Shown here one piece after another: positions 24,728 to 32,714 of a DNA stretch of 64,000 nucleotides. The position numbers were made by a program, and so were the translations under genes. The stretch spans positions 310,001 to 374,000 of the forward strand of contig NZ_BMQT01000003.1 in assembly GCF_014648255.1 (NCBI RefSeq), given 5' to 3'. Positions within the stretch are counted from its first letter, which is position 1; each line of letters begins with the position of its first letter. The notes under the pieces are model-generated. The model was given only the letters and a program-made list of their open reading frames with translations, ran no database searches and was not told the DNA's origin. The stretch comes from Nocardioides albus. Lineage in GTDB: Bacteria; Actinomycetota; Actinomycetes; Propionibacteriales; Nocardioidaceae.

Positions 24728-27700
24728 GACAGCACCGACCCCGAGGTCTGCGCCGGGCAGAGCGCGACGAACTGGCACCGGTCGCACTGCTTGCCGGGCC
24801 TGGCCACGAACTCCTCGGCCCGGACCGTTGCGACCGCCTTCTCCAGCTGAGCGATGATCTCGGGCGGCTCGGGTGCCTGCACCTGCACCTTCGGTAGCTC
24901 GCTCCCCGAACCCGCGGGGTGGCGCAGCTGGATCAGCTCCGCTCCCCCGGACGTCGCCCCGGGCGCGAGCTCGGATGCGGCGCCGTGCTCGACTGCCAGC
25001 TGGTAGAGGCCGAGCTGACCGTGCTCCTTGACCTCCTGCGCGGTGGGCGGATATTTCCCCGTCTTCAGGTCGACGACGACGATCCGGCCGCTCTCATCGA
25101 GCTCCAAACGGTCGGCATAGCCGTTGAGCCGCACGGTCTCGCCGCTGGGAAGCGAGATCTTCGCGGTGAGCTGCTCCTCGAACCCGATCACGGTCCGCGC
25201 GCCGGGGCGCCGGTGCCAGGTCAGGAACCGGGCCAGCACCTCGCGGACCGCCTCGCGTTCGCGGGCAGCCGACCAAGGCGTACGAAACTCGAGCCGGCCC
25301 CACACCTCGTCCACGAACGGCATCAGGTCCTCGACCGTCGCGGCCTCCAGGACGCCGCGGGCGAGCTGCTCGGCGATCGCGTGCACCACCTTGCCGAACC
25401 CCTGCGAAGAGGAGTCGGTGACCGCACCGCCCGCCTCACGGCCCAGGAACCACTGCGCCGGGCAGGTCAGGATGGCCTCCAGCGCCGACGCGCTCAGCGT
25501 GATCGGACGGTCCTCGGGGCGGACCGGGGCCGAGGCGTACGTCGGCGCTCGCAGCCCCCACCAGGTCGACGGGTCGGCGGCGAGCGCGATCCGCTTCCCG
25601 CGCACCTCGGTGGCAGCCAGCATCTGCAGCCTTCTCGCGGCCGCTTCCCGCAGCGCGCCGGGCTGGGCCGGATCAGCGGCGGTGCGGCGCAGCTCGGCGA
25701 CCAGACCGGCCAACGACAGCGGCCGGGTCGGCCGGCCGACCCGGTGACGGATCTGGTCCTCGCGCAGGCCGAGCTCGTGGATGAATCGCGACGGCTGGTC
25801 ACCGTCGTCGTCGGGCGACTTCACCGCCGTCACGACCAGGCGGGACCGGGCCCGGGTGGCGGCGACGTAGAAGAGTCGGCGCTCCTCGGCGAGCATCGCC
25901 GAGCGGGTCAGCGGCGGCAGCAGCCCGCCGTGATGACCGTCCGGGAGCGCCGGTGCGATCCGGTCGGGCCCGAGGAGCGAGTCGCGACGCCGCAGATCGG
26001 GCCACGCACCCTCCTGGACATGAGCGACCACCACGAGCCCCCACTCCAGCCCCTTGGATCGGTGGGCGGTGAGCAGCCGCACGGACGATCCGCGCACCCC
26101 CTTGTCGGCCAGCGTGTCCGCCGGGATCTCCTGGGCACGGAGCGTGGCCAGGAAGGTCTCGACCGAGGTGAACTCCTGCCGGCCCTCGATCTTGGCGGCG
26201 GTGTCGAAGAGCGCCACGACCGCATCCAGGTCCCGGTGGGCCATCCGCGCCGCCGGGCCACCGGACTCGACCTGCGCCCGCAGCCGCTGCCCCCACTCGG
26301 CGCCGTCCCACAGCGTCCACAGCACCTGCTCGGCCCCCGCGCCGCCGTCCAGCACACGGCGAGCCTCGGCAAGGAGAGCGGCAAGCCTGCGTACGCGCCC
26401 CAGCACCCGCTCCTCGCCCCCGCTGGTCGAGCCGCCCCCGCTGGTCGAGCCGCCGGAGCCGCTAGGCGGAGGCGTGTCGAGACCAACACGGTCCTCGTCG
26501 GCGCTCGACAGGACCGTGTTGGTCTCGACACCGGCTCGCTGGCGCTCGCCGGGCTCGACCAGCGAGGAGTCGCCAGGCTCGACCTGCGGGGAGGCGGCGG
26601 GCTCGAGCAGCGACGACGGATCGAGCACGGCGCGGCGTACGAGCTCACTCGCAGACACGTCGGGAAACCTCGCCCGAAGCGTGCGGGTGAGCGCGCGGAC
26701 GTCGGTGGCGTCCAGCCCGCCGAGAGGACCGGTGAGCAGCTCCTCACAGCGTTCGGGACGTACGTAGCGCTCGTCGAGGTCCGACTCGACGTCGGCGTCG
26801 ACGACGACCCCGAGCGCGTCGAGCAGGACCGCGGCCGCTGGCTCGCGGACCAGCGGGGTCTCGTCGGCGGCGACCTCGACCGGCACACCGGCGGCGGTCA
26901 GCGACCGGCGCAGCTGTGGGATCGAGGTCCGGCCCGAGCGCACCAGGACGGCCATGTCGGACCAGTCGATGCCGTCCTCGAGATGCGCCCGGCGGAGCAG
27001 GTCGGCGATGTGCTCGGTCTCGGCGCGGTCGGTGTCGAAGGTGAGCACCTCGGCGCGCCCCGGGTCCTGCGCCAGCGGGTTCGGGTTGCGGAAGGTGTCG
27101 TAGGCGGCGGCCGGGATCGAACCGCGCACCGAGATCCCGGCGGCGATCGACCGCGACGCCCGCAGCAGCCGCGACCCGAACCTGCGCGTCGTCCCCAGGG
27201 CGACCACCGGGGCATGGCGGCGCTCGCGGGTCAGGAACTGCGCGGGGAAGTCGAGGATCCCGTTGACGTCCGCGCCGCGGAACCCGTAGATCGACTGGTC
27301 CGGGTCGCCGACCACGATCAGGTCGCGCCCGTCGCCCGCGAGCGCCTGCAGAAGGGCGACCTGCGACGGATCGGTGTCTTGGTATTCGTCCACGAACACG
27401 CAGGTGAACTCGGCCCTGAGCTCGGCCGCATGCCGCTCGGCCTCGATCACCCCGCGCATGATCAGGTCGGGATAGTCGATGGCCGACTGGGCCCCGAGCA
27501 CGTCGAGATACTGCTCCAGGAACCAGCCCGCCGCGACGAACTCCTCGATCCGCTCGTCGCGGCCGAGCGCCACCAGCTGGTCGGGGTCCAGCCCACGCTC
27601 GCGTGCCCGCGCGATCACGGTCTGCACCTCGCGCGCGAACCCGCGGGTGCCGATCGCCATCCGGAACCGCTCCGGCCAACGGACCGACTCCGGGTGGTCG

Positions 27701-28110
27701 GCCAGCAGCTCCTGCAGCACCACGTCGGCCTCCGGCGCGGAGAGCAGCGTCAGCGGCGCGGCGTAGAGCTCTGCCGGCGCATAGCGCCGCACCAGGCCGT
27801 AGGCGAAGGAGTGGAACGTCGAGGAGACCGCCCCCGACAGGGTGCGCCCCAGCCGCGCCGTCACCCGGTCGCGGAGCTGTTCGGCGGCCTTGCGGGAGAA
27901 GGTCAGCGCGAGCAGTTGGTCAGGTCGTACGCCGCGGTTCTCGATCCGGTCGACGACCGCTTCCACCAGCGTGGTCGTCTTGCCCGTCCCGGGCCCGGCC
28001 AGCACCAGCAGCGGTCCGCCGGGATGCTCCACGACCGACCGCTGGTGCTCGTCGAGCACCGGCACGGCGGCTGCGCTCGGCGGCGGGGCAAGGCGGTAGG
28101 CGACACTCAC
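24724..28110 (-). CDS. adnA: ATP-dependent helicase-nuclease subunit AdnA
   Basis: The protein (1128 residues from the GTG at 28110; GTG at 28134 is an alternative) has a helicase core (VLAGPGTGKTTTLVEAVVD, TFSRKAAEQL, FVDEYQDTDPSQ, VGDPDQSIYGFRGAD, LLTAHRSKGLEWGLV, FYVAATRAR). Its C-terminal nuclease has LTCPAQWF, VVDLKTGKYPP and CDRCQFVALCP, giving the cysteines of a 4Fe-4S cluster as in AdnA. Around residues 500-575 lies a Ser/Gly/Pro/Glu-rich insertion encoded by a palindromic repeat. It is translationally coupled to adnB. Confidence 0.88.
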   Translation of the reverse strand: MSVAYRLAPPPSAAAVPVLDEHQRSVVEHPGGPLLVLAGPGTGKTTTLVEAVVDRIENRGVRPDQLLALTFSRKAAEQLRDRVTARLGRTLSGAVSSTFHSFAYGLVRRYAPAELYAAPLTLLSAPEADVVLQELLADHPESVRWPERFRMAIGTRGFAREVQTVIARARERGLDPDQLVALGRDERIEEFVAAGWFLEQYLDVLGAQSAIDYPDLIMRGVIEAERHAAELRAEFTCVFVDEYQDTDPSQVALLQALAGDGRDLIVVGDPDQSIYGFRGADVNGILDFPAQFLTRERRHAPVVALGTTRRFGSRLLRASRSIAAGISVRGSIPAAAYDTFRNPNPLAQDPGRAEVLTFDTDRAETEHIADLLRRAHLEDGIDWSDMAVLVRSGRTSIPQLRRSLTAAGVPVEVAADETPLVREPAAAVLLDALGVVVDADVESDLDERYVRPERCEELLTGPLGGLDATDVRALTRTLRARFPDVSASELVRRAVLDPSSLLEPAASPQVEPGDSSLVEPGERQRAGVETNTVLSSADEDRVGLDTPPPSGSGGSTSGGGSTSGGEERVLGRVRRLAALLAEARRVLDGGAGAEQVLWTLWDGAEWGQRLRAQVESGGPAARMAHRDLDAVVALFDTAAKIEGRQEFTSVETFLATLRAQEIPADTLADKGVRGSSVRLLTAHRSKGLEWGLVVVAHVQEGAWPDLRRRDSLLGPDRIAPALPDGHHGGLLPPLTRSAMLAEERRLFYVAATRARSRLVVTAVKSPDDDGDQPSRFIHELGLREDQIRHRVGRPTRPLSLAGLVAELRRTAADPAQPGALREAAARRLQMLAATEVRGKRIALAADPSTWWGLRAPTYASAPVRPEDRPITLSASALEAILTCPAQWFLGREAGGAVTDSSSQGFGKVVHAIAEQLARGVLEAATVEDLMPFVDEVWGRLEFRTPWSAAREREAVREVLARFLTWHRRPGARTVIGFEEQLTAKISLPSGETVRLNGYADRLELDESGRIVVVDLKTGKYPPTAQEVKEHGQLGLYQLAVEHGAASELAPGATSGGAELIQLRHPAGSGSELPKVQVQAPEPPEIIAQLEKAVATVRAEEFVARPGKQCDRCQFVALCPAQTSGSVLS
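26441..26562. repeat. Palindromic repeat inserted in frame inside adnA
   Basis: A perfect inverted repeat of 22 bp (26474-26495 with 26510-26531, 14-nt loop) is flanked by two inverted, diverged copies of a CTGGTCGAG...GTGTCGAGACC unit: 26441-26484 and 26521-26562. The first 9 bases of a further copy lie at 26422-26430. The same family occurs outside genes at 30643-30684. It adds about 40 codons to AdnA without a frameshift. Confidence 0.8.
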
Positions 28111-28168
28111 GGGTCCCACCCAATCAGACGACACCGACAGTTTTCAGGGGTCGCTTCACACGCCCCGC

Positions 28169-28459
28169 TCAGACGTCGTGGCCCAGCCGCATCCGAACGC
28201 CCACGACGTCGTCGAGCTCGATCCCCTCGGCCTTCCGGACGACCACCTTCAACGGCAGCAGATAGGTGCCGTCCTTGGGGAACAGCGCGGTGGTGAAGGT
28301 GGTCGCACCGATGGTGGCGGTGACGGCGACCTGGCCCCAGTACTCCAGTCCCTTGGCGTCCTCTTTGAGGTCCTCGGCATCCTCGACCGGCATGGGCACG
28401 TAGTAGAACGGCGCCGGCCCACGCCACTCGATGACGGCTCCTTCGAAGGCGTACTCCAC
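28169..28459 (-). CDS. DUF1905 domain-containing protein
   Basis: This 96-residue protein starts MEYAFEGAVIEWRGPAPFYY and contains ATIGATTFTTALFPKDGTYLLPLK, typical of the small beta-barrel DUF1905 family often fused or adjacent to YdeI-like proteins. The function is unknown. It is co-oriented with the cupin gene upstream, 3 nt away, and lies 34 nt downstream-side from the adnA start. The sequence part VVVRKAEGIELDDVVGVRM is the conserved C-terminal strand pair. Confidence 0.8.
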   Translation of the reverse strand: MEYAFEGAVIEWRGPAPFYYVPMPVEDAEDLKEDAKGLEYWGQVAVTATIGATTFTTALFPKDGTYLLPLKVVVRKAEGIELDDVVGVRMRLGHDV

Positions 28460-28462
28460 TGC

Positions 28463-28894
28463 TTACTCAGCCAGCTCGAAGTCGTCGAAGTCGAACCCGG
28501 GCGAGACCACGCAGGAGACGAGCGCGTCCTCGGCCGAGGGGACCGTACGCTGCCACACCCCCGCCGGCACGACGGCCTGCGGCACCTGCCCGGCCCCCAG
28601 ATCCACCCCGACGAGCACGGTCTCGCCCTCGACCGGAGCCGAACCGGCGCCGCCGTACTGCAGGGAGACGACGCCGGTGTGCGCCAGCCAGATCTCGTCC
28701 GAGGTGACACGATGCCACGCGGACGACTCTCCGGCCAGGAGCCGGAAGTAGATCAGGGTCGCGGTCGGGCGTACCCGTCCGTCGGGCAGGGCGACGTTCT
28801 CGGCAGCAGCCCAGGTCTGGCGGAACGAGCCACCCTCTGGGTGCGGCGCGAGGTCGAGTGCAGAGGTGATGGGGTCAGCGGTCACCCGGCTCAT
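28463..28894 (-). CDS. Cupin domain protein (DUF985 family)
   Basis: The 143-residue protein contains HPEGGSFRQTWAAAE and LAGESSAWHRVTSDEIWLAHTG, with the HPEGG and WHRV...DE..H residues typical of DUF985 cupins related to mannose-6-phosphate-isomerase-like folds. Starts at 28894 (ATG) or 28885 (GTG) both overlap the end of the hemerythrin-like gene by 11-20 nt, so translational coupling is likely. It may bind a metal or sugar; no substrate is known. A longer reading from 28939 runs further into the neighbour and is less likely. Confidence 0.82.
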   Translation of the reverse strand: MSRVTADPITSALDLAPHPEGGSFRQTWAAAENVALPDGRVRPTATLIYFRLLAGESSAWHRVTSDEIWLAHTGVVSLQYGGAGSAPVEGETVLVGVDLGAGQVPQAVVPAGVWQRTVPSAEDALVSCVVSPGFDFDDFELAE

Positions 28895-29573
28895 TGTGCC
28901 GGGTCTGGTTGGCAGGGTCGTCGGGGAAGCGCGGGTCACCGAGCAGGTACTGCCAGATCAGGCCCGGCTTCTTGTGGGGCAGCGGCTTCGGGCCACCGAC
29001 CGAGCGGTTCTCGAGCGCGTCGCACACCGCGTCGACGGGGCGGGCCAGGCGGCGTACGACCTTGCCGGAAAGGCCCGTGTGGGGGAGGCGGGGGTGCGGA
29101 CGCGACGGCGCTCTGCGCTCGGCCGCCATGATCCGTTCCGCGACGAGCAGGAGGACGTCGTCGGAGGCCTCCTCCTCGAGGTGCACGACCATCTCGTCCT
29201 CCTTCTCCTCCTGAGCGTCGAGCGCCTTCTCGACCTCGTCCCACAGCGTCGACCACGAGTGGGTGGTCTCCCAGGTGGAGCCGTACTCGTGCGCCTTCAC
29301 GTGGAAGACCAGCACCTCCAGGTGCCGCGCGGTGGGGAGATAGTCATGGACCAGACCGTCGCCGCCCTCGCAGTTGGCGGAGACCGCGGGCAGCAGCGCC
29401 TCGTCCACCGCGTGCAGGTATCGAGACGTACCGGCGTTGAACTGGTCGATCGGTGGGCAGCCCCGTCGGGTCTGCTCGGGCCTGGCGATGATGCTGCGCG
29501 CGTGGGCCAGGCGCCCAGAGAGCTCGTCGTGCTTGCGCCGCAGCTCGTCCTGCAACACGGTCGTGGTGGCCAT
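28875..29573 (-). CDS. Hemerythrin HHE-like domain protein
   Basis: From the ATG at 29573 (GGTGAGG upstream) this 232-residue helical protein has the histidine and acid residues of an HHE domain: ELRRKHDELS, SRYLHAVDEALLP, DYLPTARHLEVLVFHVKAHEYG and EMVVHLEEEAS. The C-terminal quarter is basic (HPRLPHTGLSGKVVRRLARP). HHE proteins bind a diiron centre and sense oxygen or NO, or store iron. The open frame upstream of 29573 lacks homology-like sequence. It is coupled to the cupin gene downstream. Confidence 0.78.
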   Translation of the reverse strand: MATTTVLQDELRRKHDELSGRLAHARSIIARPEQTRRGCPPIDQFNAGTSRYLHAVDEALLPAVSANCEGGDGLVHDYLPTARHLEVLVFHVKAHEYGSTWETTHSWSTLWDEVEKALDAQEEKEDEMVVHLEEEASDDVLLLVAERIMAAERRAPSRPHPRLPHTGLSGKVVRRLARPVDAVCDALENRSVGGPKPLPHKKPGLIWQYLLGDPRFPDDPANQTRHNEPGDR

Positions 29574-29643
29574 CTGCCTCACCTCGGCTGATAGGGGTCC
29601 ACCTTCCAGAATGCGCCCCTTCTCGCCGCGGCGCAACAGGCAA

Positions 29644-30309
29644 TCAGACGTCGGCCGGCCGCTCGTTGTAGACGCCGGCCGCCTCCTGGCCACTCAGCAC
29701 GGCGATCGCCGCCATCACCTCGTCGGTGATGACCCGGCGGGCCTTGCCGAGAGGTACGCCGTCGAAGCGGCCCGCCACCTGGATCGGCTGCCCGAACTCG
29801 ACCGTGACCTTCGCCAGGCGCGGCAGGCTCGACCCCACCGGCTGGAGCTCTGCGGTGCCCCGCAGGCCCACCGGCACGACAGGTGCGCCGGCGGTCAGCG
29901 CGAGGTGCGCCACCCCCGTACGTCCGCGGTAGAGCCGCCCGTCGCGCGAACGGGTGCCCTCCGGGTAGATCCCGAACGCCTCGCCCTTGCCGAGGACCTC
30001 GAGAGCGACCTCCAAGGAGCCGAGCGCGGCCTGCGGGTCGTCGCGGTCCACCGGCAGCATCCCCATGCCCTCGAACCAGGCCTTCTGCGCAGCGCCCTTG
30101 AGGCCGGTGCCGGTGAAGTAGTCGGACTTGGCCAGGAAGTGCACCGGCCGGGGCGAGACCGAGGGGATCACGATCGAGTCGGCGAAACTGAGGTGGTTGC
30201 TGGCCAGGATCACGCCACCGGTGCGAGGGACGTTCTCCGCCCCCGTCACCGTGGGGCGCCAGACGGCCCGTAGAAGGGGTGGCACGACGGCGTGGAGGAC
30301 GCGATACAT
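29644..30309 (-). CDS. 1-acyl-sn-glycerol-3-phosphate acyltransferase-like (PlsC family)
   Basis: The 221-residue protein has the acyltransferase block I motif NHLSFADSIVIP (HX4D), block II/III with FGIYPEGTRSRDG and a hydrophobic start. It likely acylates lysophosphatidic acid at the membrane. The ATG at 30309 overlaps the alkyltransferase-like gene's stop by one base (TGATG). The longer upstream frame overlaps that gene and is a shadow. Two acyltransferases per actinobacterial genome are common, so it need not be the essential PlsC. Confidence 0.88.
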   Translation of the reverse strand: MYRVLHAVVPPLLRAVWRPTVTGAENVPRTGGVILASNHLSFADSIVIPSVSPRPVHFLAKSDYFTGTGLKGAAQKAWFEGMGMLPVDRDDPQAALGSLEVALEVLGKGEAFGIYPEGTRSRDGRLYRGRTGVAHLALTAGAPVVPVGLRGTAELQPVGSSLPRLAKVTVEFGQPIQVAGRFDGVPLGKARRVITDEVMAAIAVLSGQEAAGVYNERPADV

Positions 30310-30629
30310 CACGTGCTCATCGTAGGCGGCAGCCACAGCGCCTCGCGCAGGTCCACCGCCCCCGAGACGCGACGCGGGGTGCCCTCCTCGAGATAGGCCT
30401 GCCGGGCCTCCTCGCCGTGGGAGGCGGGGAGCGAGCCGTCGGCCCGCACCACCCGCCACCACGGCATCCCGGCACCTTCGCGCGCCATCACGGAGCCGAC
30501 CTGTCGCGGACCGCCCCCGAACTCGTCGAAGAGGGCGTCCGCGATCGCTCCGTACGTCGTCACCTGCCCGCGTGGGATCTGGTCGACAAGACGCAGCACG
30601 GCCTCTACGTACGCCTCCCGGTCCGTCAT
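30309..30629 (-). CDS. Alkyltransferase-like protein (MGMT family, no active-site Cys)
   Basis: This 106-residue protein resembles the DNA-binding domain of O6-methylguanine-DNA methyltransferase: QIPRGQVTTYGAIA, then RQVGSVMA and PWWRVVRADG, where the active-site PCHR of MGMT is replaced by PWWR. Alkyltransferase-like proteins bind O6-alkylguanine and hand it to nucleotide-excision repair. The M. tuberculosis counterpart (Rv3204, from memory) also sits beyond adnA. It is followed by the acyltransferase with a one-base overlap. Confidence 0.87.
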   Translation of the reverse strand: MTDREAYVEAVLRLVDQIPRGQVTTYGAIADALFDEFGGGPRQVGSVMAREGAGMPWWRVVRADGSLPASHGEEARQAYLEEGTPRRVSGAVDLREALWLPPTMST

Positions 30630-30642
30630 GCCACTACTTTCG

Positions 30643-30684
30643 CTGGTCGAGCCCCGCGAGCGCCAGCGAGCGGGTGTCGACCAG
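30643..30684. repeat. Palindromic CTGGTCGA...TCGACCAG repeat, intergenic copy
   Basis: CTGGTCGA at 30643-30650 pairs with TCGACCAG at 30677-30684, and the interior GCGAGCGCCAGCGAGC is itself nearly palindromic. This is the same family as the element inside adnA. It lies between the alkyltransferase-like gene and the secreted protease. Confidence 0.7.
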
Positions 30685-30692
30685 CAGCGTGC

Positions 30693-31562
30693 TCAGAGGA
30701 TGGGGCTGAACGGCTCCGTGCCCTTGACCAGACGCAGCCCGGAGATGCCCGAGCTCGCCTGGGCGAACTTCAGCTCGAGATCCATGTCACCGATGTTGTT
30801 GGACGCCGGCAGCGGGAGCAGGCCCAGGGTCGACAGGGTGCCGACGGCCTGGCCGTCGGCGTTCAGGAAGCCGGAGCCGGAGTCGCCGGGGATGCCCGGG
30901 GTGAGGTTGTAGAGCGGGTGCGACCAGCGGGTGCCGTTGACGCTGTCCCCGAGGGAGAGGCCGATCTTCGGCGAGAGCAGGTCGAGGTCGGCGCGCACCG
31001 AGGAGTTGCCGTAGGAGTAGACCTTGTCGCCGGCCGCGGTGCCGTCGGTGTCGACGCCGGTCGGGCCGCCCCAGATCGGGACGCTCGGGTTGACCTTGCC
31101 CTTGTCGGCGGCGTCGACCTTGACCAGAGCGAAGTCGTTGTAGGCGCAGGTGTTCGCGTCCTTGGTGCCCTGCTTCTTCATGGTCAGCCAGGAGGAGTAC
31201 GCCAGCTTCCCCTTGCCCAGGACGGTGCCCTCGCCCAGCAACGACCCGCCCTCGTTGAAGGTCACCGGCGTGCCCAGCGGGAGCGACTCTGCCGCGCAGC
31301 CGTTGGTGTCGGTGGCCTCGCCGAGACCTGCACAGTGGGCGGCGTAGCCGACGTAGACGTTCGAGGAGGAGTCGGCGAAGACGAAGTTGGCGGTGCACTG
31401 GGCGCCCTGGGTGTACATCTGCACGCCCGGGGTGATGGTGGCCGTGTCGGCCGGCGCCCAGGCGTGGGCCGGAGCCGGGATCAGAGCGGGCACGAGAGCG
31501 GCGGTCAGCGTGCCGGCAGCGATGGCTGCGGCGCGGCGTACCGAACGACGGGTGCGGAGCAT
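30693..31562 (-). CDS. Secreted chymotrypsin-like serine protease
   Basis: A signal peptide (MLRTRRSVRRAAAIAAGTL, cleavage after PAHA) precedes an S1-type domain of about 255 residues. Catalytic residues are visible as VGYAAHCAG (His), NDFALVKVD (Asp) and GIPGDSGSGFL (Ser). Four cysteines could form two disulfides. The architecture, with no pro-domain, is typical of actinobacterial extracellular trypsin-like proteases. It lies 60 nt after the class F sortase gene on the same strand, in an export-related cluster. Confidence 0.87.
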   Translation of the reverse strand: MLRTRRSVRRAAAIAAGTLTAALVPALIPAPAHAWAPADTATITPGVQMYTQGAQCTANFVFADSSSNVYVGYAAHCAGLGEATDTNGCAAESLPLGTPVTFNEGGSLLGEGTVLGKGKLAYSSWLTMKKQGTKDANTCAYNDFALVKVDAADKGKVNPSVPIWGGPTGVDTDGTAAGDKVYSYGNSSVRADLDLLSPKIGLSLGDSVNGTRWSHPLYNLTPGIPGDSGSGFLNADGQAVGTLSTLGLLPLPASNNIGDMDLELKFAQASSGISGLRLVKGTEPFSPIL

Positions 31563-31622
31563 GTGGGGGCCTCGTTCCTTAGGTGATGTGACTCACAAGT
31601 AACGACGACCGGTGGCCGGGGG

Positions 31623-32285
31623 TTACGGCACCGCCACGACGACGGTGTTGCCTTGGAAGGAGGTGCCGTCCCAGTCGTCGCACGTCACCACCACCAGCCT
31701 CGGCTCCCCGTCGGGGTCGAAGAGCTTCGTGCTCCGCTCGGCGACCTGCTCCTTGGAGAGGTCTCGAACAGACCGGACCGTGTAGCTGAACTCGTCGTTC
31801 TTGGTCCGCACGACGATCTCCTCGCCCTCCTTGACCTCGCCCAGCCGGTCGAGGATGCCGCCACCGTTGTGCAGGGTGTGGCCGACGATCAGCACCGAGC
31901 CGTCGTCCGCTCCAGGCTTGGCGCCGCCCTTCCACCAGCCCATGAGCGAGGCGTCTGCGGGCGGGGTGAGCGTGCCGTCCTCCATCGCCAGCGGCACCAC
32001 GTCGGCGTGGACGTTGAGCGCGGGGATGGAGACGCCGCGTACCTTGCCCTTCTTCTTCGGCACCTCGGCCAGGGCGTCGGCCGGGATCGAGGAGGTGGTC
32101 GCCGGCGGGGTCGAGCTGGTCGTCGTGGCCTCGTCGATCTTGATGTAGTAGTCGTAGGCGGCATACCCGAGCACCGCGACCGCGACCACCAAGACGACGA
32201 CGAAGATCTCCCCGACGAAGGTCCTCAGGCTGGGTGCGCGCCTGCGAGGACGGGGAGGATCTGGGTGGGGGTAGCCATGGCTCAC
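31623..32285 (-). CDS. Class F sortase
   Basis: This 220-residue protein has an N-terminal membrane anchor (EIFVVVLVVAVAVLGYAAY, residues 26-46), a Thr/Ser/Pro linker, and a sortase domain with IVGHTLHNGGG (catalytic His), LVVVTCDDWDG (catalytic Cys in TCDD) and a C-terminal strand. That is the class F type found in actinobacteria. Its GTG start overlaps the stop of a small secreted-protein gene (GTGA), suggesting that protein is its substrate or partner. Confidence 0.88.
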   Translation of the reverse strand: MSHGYPHPDPPRPRRRAPSLRTFVGEIFVVVLVVAVAVLGYAAYDYYIKIDEATTTSSTPPATTSSIPADALAEVPKKKGKVRGVSIPALNVHADVVPLAMEDGTLTPPADASLMGWWKGGAKPGADDGSVLIVGHTLHNGGGILDRLGEVKEGEEIVVRTKNDEFSYTVRSVRDLSKEQVAERSTKLFDPDGEPRLVVVTCDDWDGTSFQGNTVVVAVP

Positions 32286-32572
32286 TCGGCCGAGCGTGCC
32301 ACAGCCTCAGCCCGGCGGCGTCGGACGGCCAGCCCGATGCCTGCTCCCATCAGCAGCGCACCGACCCCCGCGAAGACATACGAGGGAGGTACGCCGCGGG
32401 TCGGGTCCGCGACGTTCGACTCCAGCCGATCCGGGTCGATCGTCGACCCGACCGCCGCGCCGGAGACCGGCTCCGGGGCCTGGTCGCTCGCGTTGGCAGG
32501 GGCGCCGAGAAGAAGTCCGCCGGCCAGAGTGGCACCGGCGAGCGTCGCGCTGAGACGAGCGCGTGTGAACAA
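32282..32572 (-). CDS. Small secreted/anchored protein coupled to the sortase
   Basis: From the TTG at 32572 (GGAGGA upstream) the 96-residue product has a signal peptide (RLSATLAGATLAGGLLLGAP, then ANA), an extracellular Pro/Asp-rich middle and a C-terminal membrane helix followed by VRRRRAEA. That is the layout of a sortase substrate, but no LPxTG-like motif is obvious before the helix (GVPPSYVFAG). The overlap with the sortase gene supports a functional pair. Signal, anchor and coupling are seen; the sortase-substrate role is inference. Confidence 0.65.
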   Translation of the reverse strand: MFTRARLSATLAGATLAGGLLLGAPANASDQAPEPVSGAAVGSTIDPDRLESNVADPTRGVPPSYVFAGVGALLMGAGIGLAVRRRRAEAVARSAE

Positions 32573-32714
32573 CGTCGATTCCTCCGAGGTTCGGGCATTG
32601 ATGCAACTCCGCCCCCCGCAGCTGCGCTGCAAAACTATCGGGTACGCCCCGCACAGATAAAGCCAGCGGCGGCCCCAGAGGGGCCACCGCTGGCCAACAG
32701 TTCAGTAACCCGGA

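Noticed and set aside
24919..28296. A 1125-residue open frame antisense to adnA
   Set aside because: It mirrors a strongly supported helicase-nuclease gene; the translation is low in hydrophobic structure and has no domain.
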